DNA of 64,000 bases from positions 1,364,001 through 1,428,000 of the forward strand of contig NZ_CP136864.1 in assembly GCF_045689235.1 (NCBI RefSeq), in the 5' to 3' direction. Shown piece by piece: positions 58,946 through 64,000 of the stretch. Every line of letters begins with the position of its first letter. The stretch's first letter is position 1. Source of the stretch: Congregibacter variabilis. GTDB taxonomy: Bacteria > Pseudomonadota > Gammaproteobacteria > Pseudomonadales > Halieaceae. The notes under the pieces are model-generated. The model searched no databases, had not been told where the DNA came from, and was given only the letters and a program-made list of their open reading frames with translations. Made by a program: the position numbers and the translations under genes.

Positions 58946-61900
58946 ATGGATGCGCCAAGGACGATTACGGTTGACGGCAACGAGGCTGCCGCGCGTGTCG
59001 CACATCTGACCAACGAGGTCATCGCTATCTACCCCATCACCCCGGCCTCGCCGATGGGCGAGTGGTCTGACGAGTGGTCATCGCGGGGCAAGAAAAACCT
59101 CTGGGGCAGTGTGCCCCGGGTCATTGAGATGCAAAGCGAGGCCGGTGCCGCCGGTACGATCCACGGCGCCCTGCAGGCCGGTGCGCTGACCACCACCTTC
59201 ACCGCGTCCCAGGGCTTGCTGCTCATGCTGCCCAATATGTACAAGATCGCCGGTGAGCTCTCGCCGACGGTATTCCATATCGCCGCGCGTTCGCTGGCCT
59301 GTCAGGCCCTGTCGATATTCGGCGACCACAGCGACGTCATGTCCGCCCGCGCTACCGGCTTTTCCATGCTGGCCTCCAACTGCCCACAGGAAGTCATGGA
59401 CATGGCCCTTATTGCCCAGGCGGCGACGCTGCGCGGGCGCATTCCGGTACTGCATTTTTTTGACGGTTTCCGCACCTCGCATGAAGTGGCCAAAATCACT
59501 GAGGTTGACCGTGATACGGTGCGCGCAATGATCGATGAGGCAAGCGTGCACGCCCATCGTCGTCGCGCGCTGTCACCGGAGCACCCGGTGTTGCGCGGCA
59601 GCTCCCAGAACCCGGATGTGTATTTTCAGGCCCGGGAGACGGTCAACCCTTACTACCATGCCTTCCCTGGACTGGTGCAGCAGGCGATGGACGATTTTGC
59701 AACACTGACCGGACGCCAGTACCAGCTGTTCGATTACCAGGGCCACCCACAGGCCGAGCGAGTGATCGTTTTGATGGGCTCCGGCGCAGAAGCTGCTCAA
59801 GAGACGATCGATTATCTCGTGGCACAGGATGAGCAGGTGGGCCTACTCAAAGTGCGTTTGTTTCGCCCCTTTGATCCTGCCGCGCTTCTGGCAGCACTGC
59901 CCACCACTACGCGTGCCATCGCGGTTCTGGACCGCACCAAAGAACCGGGCGCGGACGGCGAGCCACTTTACAAGGATGTGCTGACGGCTCTTGCCCGCGA
60001 TTCCATGGGGGACCCTCATTTCCCAGCCTTACCGATGGTAATCGGCGGACGCTTCGGGCTTTCCTCCAAAGAGTTTACGCCGGGAATGGTCAAGGCGGTG
60101 CTGGACGAACTGAAATCCGATTCACCAAAGAATGGTTTTACCATTGGCATCCATGACGACCTGAGCCACAGCAGCCTCAAATGGGATATGGACTTTCGCA
60201 CCGATGCACTTGCGAACAGTGTTCAGGCGCTGTTTTACGGCCTTGGTAGTGACGGCACCGTCAGTGCCAACAAGAACAGCATCAAGATCATTGGCGAGGC
60301 TACGGATCTCCACGCCCAGGGATATTTTGTCTACGACTCCAAGAAGTCGGGTGCTATTACGGTGTCCCATCTCCGCTTTGGACCGCAGCCGATACATGCC
60401 AGTTACCTGATTGAAGCAGGGGAAGCCAATTTCATCGGCTGCCATCAACCACACTTTATTGACAATGTTGAAATACTGTCCCGGGCTGCACAGGGTGCGG
60501 TATTTCTGGTCAACAGCCCCGAGCCTTCAGACAGATTCTGGGACAGCCTGCCGACGCATGTTCGATCAGCGGTGCTGGAAAAAGAGCTATCTGTTTATTG
60601 TATCGACGCCTATCAAGTCGCCGCTGACTGCGGTCTCGGCAAGCGCATCAATACAATCATGCAAACCTGTTTCTTTGCGATCTCCGGCGTCTTACCCAAA
60701 GACGAGGCTATTACCGCCATCAAAACAGCCGTGGAGAAAAGCTATGGCCGCCGCGGACGCCGCATCGTCGAACTGAACTTCAGGGCCATCGATGCGGCGC
60801 TTGCCGGCCTGCATCAAATCACGCCGGGCTTGCCCGGGCAGGATGAGCTACCCCTACATCCAGAACTATCCACCGATGCCAGCTTTGCCGATCGAGTTAC
60901 CCAGCAGATCATGGCGGGCCTGGGTGACCGTATACCGGTCAGCCAGCTGCCTGACGACGGTAGTTTCCCCCTGGGCACAGCCAAGCTTGAAAAACGCAAT
61001 CTCGCCCTGGAGATACCGGTCTGGGATGCGGATCTTTGTACCCAGTGCGGCAAGTGCGCGCTGGTCTGTCCCCATGCGGCCATTCGCAGCAAGGTATTCA
61101 GCGCCGATATGATGGCAAGCGCCCCGCCGACCTTTAAGGCCGTCGCCACACTCAGCAAAGATTACCCGGATCACCTTTTGATGAGCTATCAGGTGGCGCC
61201 CCAGGACTGTACAGGCTGCACGCTTTGCGTAGATATTTGCCCGATCCGCGACAAGTCCCACTCCAGCCATAAGGCACTGAATATGGCGGCCCAGGCGCCC
61301 CTGTGCGAGGCTGAGCGAGATAACTGGGCGTTCTTTGATGCGCTTCCCGCCTACCCACGCCGCGAACTCAAGACGTCGACCATACCGGGCTCCATGGTTC
61401 TGGAGCCGCTGTTTGAGTTCTCCGGAGCCTGCGTCGGCTGTGGCGAGACGCCCTATCTCAAACTGGCCTCTCAACTGTTTGGTGACCGCATGGTGATCGC
61501 CAACGCCACGGGCTGCTCCTCTATTTACGGCGGCAACCTACCAACCACGCCCTGGGCGACAAACGACGAAGGCCGTGGTCCCGCCTGGAACAATTCGCTG
61601 TTTGAAGACAACGCCGAATTCGGACTGGGTATCCGCGTGGCGATTGACCAACAGGTGACCCACGCAAGAGAGCTTTTGCAGGCGCTGGCAGATCGGCTGG
61701 ACCCGGCACTCGTTTCAGCGATTCTAAGCGCCGACGAAAGTGATGAGGCGGGAATCTACGAGCAGCGTCAGCGCGTGCAAGCACTGCGCAAAGCCCTGGC
61801 GTCAATTGAAGGAGAAGCGGCAGCAAACCTTCTGGAGCTTGCAGAAAACCTATGCCGCAAGTCGGTCTGGAGCATCGGCGGAGATGGCTGGGCCTACGAT

Positions 61901-62584
61901 ATCGGCTATGGCGGGCTCGATCACGTACTCGCCTCGGGAGAAAACCTCAACATTCTGGTGCTAGATACGGAGGTGTACTCAAACACCGGCGGCCAGACCT
62001 CAAAAGCCACGCCACGCGGTGCTGTGGCCAAGTTCTCCGCAGGAGGCAAGGCGGTGGCCAAGAAGGATCTTGCCCTACTGGCCATGGAGTACCCTAACGT
62101 CTACGTTGCTCACATCGCCTACGGTGCCAAAGACACGCAAACCCTCAAGGCATTCCTCGAGGCCGAGGCACATCCTGGGCCGGCGCTGATCATTGCCTAC
62201 AGTCCCTGCATCGCCCACGGTGTCGACCTATCGAACAATCATCGACAACAGGATATGGCGGTGAAGAGTGGCCACTGGCCGCTGTTTCGCTTCAATCCGG
62301 CAAGACTCGCTATGGGACAAAGCCCTCTGCAGCTCGACTCCAAAGCACCGAGTATTCCCTACCGTCAATACATGGAGTCAGAGACCCGCTTTAGCATGCT
62401 CTGGCATTCGCATCCTGAGGATGCCGAGGCCTTCGCCGCGCAGGCCCAGCAGGATATCGACAGCCGCTTCGGGCACTACCAGCAGCTGGCAGCAATGGAC
62501 TGGAACGAAGGTGAAACGCTCAGTGGCGCAAGAGCCCAGGTGCGTAAACAGGCTGAGAAGAAAGATAACGGGGAGGAATCCTGA
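58946..62584 (+). CDS. nifJ: Pyruvate:ferredoxin (flavodoxin) oxidoreductase
   Basis: I start at the ATG at 58946 (MDAPRTITVDGNEAAARVAH), giving 1212 residues, the length of a single-chain enzyme. Domains in order: the pyruvate-binding domain I with VIAIYPITPASPMGEWSDEW, domains II-III with KSGAITVSHLRFGPQPIHAS, the two-cluster ferredoxin domain (CTQCGKCALVCPHAAI and CTGCTLCVDICPIRDK), and the thiamine domain with ACVGCGETPYLKL, NATGCSSIYGGNLP, GDGWAYDIGYGGLDHV and VYSNTGGQTSKATP, plus YSPCIAHG. Cysteines for all three 4Fe-4S clusters are present. It interconverts pyruvate and acetyl-CoA with low-potential electrons. No ferredoxin gene is adjacent. Confidence 0.97.
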   Translation: MDAPRTITVDGNEAAARVAHLTNEVIAIYPITPASPMGEWSDEWSSRGKKNLWGSVPRVIEMQSEAGAAGTIHGALQAGALTTTFTASQGLLLMLPNMYKIAGELSPTVFHIAARSLACQALSIFGDHSDVMSARATGFSMLASNCPQEVMDMALIAQAATLRGRIPVLHFFDGFRTSHEVAKITEVDRDTVRAMIDEASVHAHRRRALSPEHPVLRGSSQNPDVYFQARETVNPYYHAFPGLVQQAMDDFATLTGRQYQLFDYQGHPQAERVIVLMGSGAEAAQETIDYLVAQDEQVGLLKVRLFRPFDPAALLAALPTTTRAIAVLDRTKEPGADGEPLYKDVLTALARDSMGDPHFPALPMVIGGRFGLSSKEFTPGMVKAVLDELKSDSPKNGFTIGIHDDLSHSSLKWDMDFRTDALANSVQALFYGLGSDGTVSANKNSIKIIGEATDLHAQGYFVYDSKKSGAITVSHLRFGPQPIHASYLIEAGEANFIGCHQPHFIDNVEILSRAAQGAVFLVNSPEPSDRFWDSLPTHVRSAVLEKELSVYCIDAYQVAADCGLGKRINTIMQTCFFAISGVLPKDEAITAIKTAVEKSYGRRGRRIVELNFRAIDAALAGLHQITPGLPGQDELPLHPELSTDASFADRVTQQIMAGLGDRIPVSQLPDDGSFPLGTAKLEKRNLALEIPVWDADLCTQCGKCALVCPHAAIRSKVFSADMMASAPPTFKAVATLSKDYPDHLLMSYQVAPQDCTGCTLCVDICPIRDKSHSSHKALNMAAQAPLCEAERDNWAFFDALPAYPRRELKTSTIPGSMVLEPLFEFSGACVGCGETPYLKLASQLFGDRMVIANATGCSSIYGGNLPTTPWATNDEGRGPAWNNSLFEDNAEFGLGIRVAIDQQVTHARELLQALADRLDPALVSAILSADESDEAGIYEQRQRVQALRKALASIEGEAAANLLELAENLCRKSVWSIGGDGWAYDIGYGGLDHVLASGENLNILVLDTEVYSNTGGQTSKATPRGAVAKFSAGGKAVAKKDLALLAMEYPNVYVAHIAYGAKDTQTLKAFLEAEAHPGPALIIAYSPCIAHGVDLSNNHRQQDMAVKSGHWPLFRFNPARLAMGQSPLQLDSKAPSIPYRQYMESETRFSMLWHSHPEDAEAFAAQAQQDIDSRFGHYQQLAAMDWNEGETLSGARAQVRKQAEKKDNGEES

Positions 62585-62585
62585 C

Positions 62586-63599
62586 ATGAGCGATCTGAGC
62601 ACGGAATATCTGGGCCTGGCCCTCAAGAATCCGCTAGTGCCCTCGTCCTCGCCTCTGACGGGCGCCCTGGATTCAGCAAAACGTCTCGAAGATGCCGGTG
62701 CGGCGGCCATCGTGCTGCCCTCCCTGTTCGAGGAGGCCATTATCGCCGAGGACAATAAGCTCAACCGCTTCCTCGACGAGCAGGCTATCGGACATGCGGA
62801 GGCCGACAGTTTTCATCCCCTACCGGCGAACTATCGTACGGTAGAGGACGCCTATCTGGAAAATCTCCAGGCGCTTAAGAACACGTTGGATATCCCGGTT
62901 ATTGCGAGTCTGAACGGCACCACCGCCGGAGGCTGGTTAAGTCATGCCCGGGCGCTGGAAGAAGCAGGTGCCGATGCGCTGGAACTCAACATCTACTATG
63001 TAGCCGGCGATCCTGGGGAAACGGCTACCAATGTGGAGCAACGCTATCTGGACGTCGTCGCGGCGCTGGCAGGATACGTGCAATTGCCGGTAGCGATAAA
63101 ACTCTCACCCCAGTTCACAGCGCCACTGGATATCATCCGCAAGCTGGAGGCACAGGGAACACGGGGTGTATCGCTGTTCAACCGGTTCTACCAGCCGGAT
63201 ATTGAGCTTGAAACTCTGGAGGTCGTGCCCAAACTAGAGCTGTCGACACCCGCAGAGGCCCTGCTGCGCATTCGCTGGGCCGCCATGCTGTTCGGACACA
63301 CCAACTGCGACATCGCACTGACCGGCGGCTTTCATTGTGCATCGGATGTGTTGAAGGGAGTACTAGCCGGCGCTGACATTGTGCACTTATGCAGTGTCCT
63401 GTTGCAGGACGGCCCGGGAGCTCTCACCGAAATACTACAGACCATGGAGCGTTGGCTGGAACTACGGGAGTATCAGTCCGTCGCGCAATTGCGAGGCAGT
63501 ATGAGCTGTCAGCGGGCGCCGGACCCGGCCGCCTTCGAGCGCGCGAATTACCTGCAGGTTTTGCAAAACTACAGTGCTCCGGCGGGCGTTCGCTTCTGA
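62586..63599 (+). CDS. Dihydroorotate-dehydrogenase-like flavoprotein
   Basis: The ATG at 62586 (MSDLSTEYLGLALKNPLVPS) begins one base after the nifJ stop and follows GGGGAGG. The protein has 337 residues and a TIM-barrel FMN fold: SSSPLTGALDSAKRLEDAGA, VIASLNGTTAGGWLSHARAL, GADALELNIYYVAGDPGETA, VAIKLSPQFTAPLDIIRKLE and DIALTGGFHCASDVLKGVLA. In true PyrD the NxSCPN-type segment supplies the catalytic Cys or Ser; here it is NIYYVAGDPG, without cysteine. It is therefore probably not a pyrimidine enzyme. A role linked to NifJ electron transfer is inferred from the tight operon. Confidence 0.88.
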   Translation: MSDLSTEYLGLALKNPLVPSSSPLTGALDSAKRLEDAGAAAIVLPSLFEEAIIAEDNKLNRFLDEQAIGHAEADSFHPLPANYRTVEDAYLENLQALKNTLDIPVIASLNGTTAGGWLSHARALEEAGADALELNIYYVAGDPGETATNVEQRYLDVVAALAGYVQLPVAIKLSPQFTAPLDIIRKLEAQGTRGVSLFNRFYQPDIELETLEVVPKLELSTPAEALLRIRWAAMLFGHTNCDIALTGGFHCASDVLKGVLAGADIVHLCSVLLQDGPGALTEILQTMERWLELREYQSVAQLRGSMSCQRAPDPAAFERANYLQVLQNYSAPAGVRF

Positions 63600-63734
63600 C
63601 ACTCGGTTCAACGACGGTTCTACGCCCAAAGGTAGCGACCAGTTAACTGTCACAGGACACGGAACTCGCTCGTACCTGCGTGTTTTCAAGATTGGGACTC
63701 AGCAACCTCAACGTTAAGGTGAGTCCGCTATTTT

Positions 63735-64000
63735 CTATTGCTTTTCCTTTGAGGCTAAATATATCTCGTGCTGCTCAAGCACTGTTTCCCAAAGGCTTTC
63801 TAGTGCCGGCTCATCAATACCAAACCGGTGATAGATCGCTCGTACAAATTCATCTGCGGAGTCAATCAAACGCTCTTCACGGACGCCGGGACGCACCGTT
63901 GTCGCGACGCGCCCCACCTGCAAATCATATCCATCGGGCACAACGCGCTGGTACACGAGAGCGTTCACGAAGGGCGATTCGGCCTCGGTGCTCAGCCAAT
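63735..64000 (-). CDS. Arylamine N-acetyltransferase-like protein, C-terminal part (cut by window edge)
   Basis: The frame is open to the last base of the window and ends at 63735, so about 88 C-terminal residues are seen. The visible part reads WLSTEAESPFVNALVYQRVV, then PDGYDLQVGRVATTV, ERLIDSADEFVRAIYHRFGI and ESLWETVLEQHE. The xSPFxNxLVxQR segment followed by DSADEFxxxxxxRFGI resembles the C-terminal domain of arylamine N-acetyltransferases. The catalytic Cys-His-Asp part lies outside the window, so the call rests on the C-terminus alone. Confidence 0.6.
   Translation of the reverse strand, partial: WLSTEAESPFVNALVYQRVVPDGYDLQVGRVATTVRPGVREERLIDSADEFVRAIYHRFGIDEPALESLWETVLEQHEIYLASKEKQ

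Noticed and set aside
60866..61474. 202-residue open frame antisense to nifJ
   Set aside because: It mirrors the ferredoxin-domain part of nifJ and has no independent coding signal.
1..64000. CRISPR arrays, insertion sequences, prophage or integrase genes
   Set aside because: No regularly spaced direct repeats and no transposase, integrase or phage structural motifs were found on either strand.

Overview
The window reads as a chromosomal segment of a marine-type gammaproteobacterium. The evidence is the conserved thrS-infC-rpmI-rplT-pheS-pheT-ihfA-merR block, a proteobacterial UvrB, many exported peptidases and amidohydrolases, a TonB-dependent receptor, a sulfatase, and a cyanide-insensitive (Cio-type) cytochrome bd. 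A relative of the Halieaceae (OM60/NOR5) or a neighbouring family is my inference; there is no 16S gene here. I see no insertion sequence, phage, integrase or CRISPR array.

Layout. 0-4.2 kb: an exported methyltransferase cut by the left edge, an exported TPR protein, tRNA-Arg(ACG) with promoter and terminator, a small secreted protein, a TSUP permease and a CbiM-like membrane protein. 4.3-9.9 kb: a FadH-type 2,4-dienoyl-CoA reductase with two small genes upstream, a thioesterase-like protein, an Ada-like AraC/alkyltransferase fusion overlapping an EamA exporter, and a small membrane protein. 9.9-18 kb: an aminotransferase, an exported amidohydrolase, an exported M18 aminopeptidase, an exported DUF952 protein, a D-aminoacylase-type amidohydrolase, a YcaQ-type protein and tRNA-Pro(GGG). 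This looks like a peptide and amino-acid salvage neighbourhood. 18.2-29.3 kb: the translation core (merR-like, ihfA, pheT, pheS, rplT, rpmI, infC, thrS), then an exported M24 peptidase and uvrB. infC starts on a non-AUG codon (AUC).

29.3-36.5 kb: tRNA-Asn(GTT), then an NsrR-like Rrf2 regulator that appears to start on AUU and diverges from cioA-cioB-DUF2474. Downstream lie a heme protein with a DUF3365-type domain, a di-heme cytochrome c peroxidase, a DUF2202 lipoprotein and a DUF2892 protein. This respiratory and nitrosative/oxidative-stress module is bracketed by a degenerate copy of the tRNA-Asn 3' half and two copies of a roughly 108-nt palindromic repeat. 36.6-41.5 kb: a DUF885 protein, a sulfatase, a small exported protein and an AsmA-like protein.

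41.6-53.8 kb is the most unusual region. It encodes a natural fusion of a Baeyer-Villiger-type flavin monooxygenase with an HSL-family esterase, two nearly identical SDR genes in direct orientation about 7.4 kb apart, a strictosidine-synthase/SMP-30-like protein, a sterol-desaturase-family hydroxylase, a TonB-dependent receptor, an AraC regulator and a membrane-anchored alpha/beta hydrolase. Together they suggest an uptake, hydroxylation, ketone formation, Baeyer-Villiger and ester-cleavage route for a hydrophobic substrate. A degenerate tRNA sits beside the first SDR. 54-64 kb: a YeeN-type YebC-family protein, a TauD-type dioxygenase, a methyltransferase, a DUF302-like small exported protein of uncertain family, two unrecognised genes, a 1212-residue pyruvate:ferredoxin oxidoreductase with a dihydroorotate-dehydrogenase-like partner, and the C-terminal part of an arylamine N-acetyltransferase-like gene cut by the right edge.

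All calls come from reading the sequence by eye. Start codons were chosen by Shine-Dalgarno spacing and family N-termini and are stated where they differ from the longest frame.
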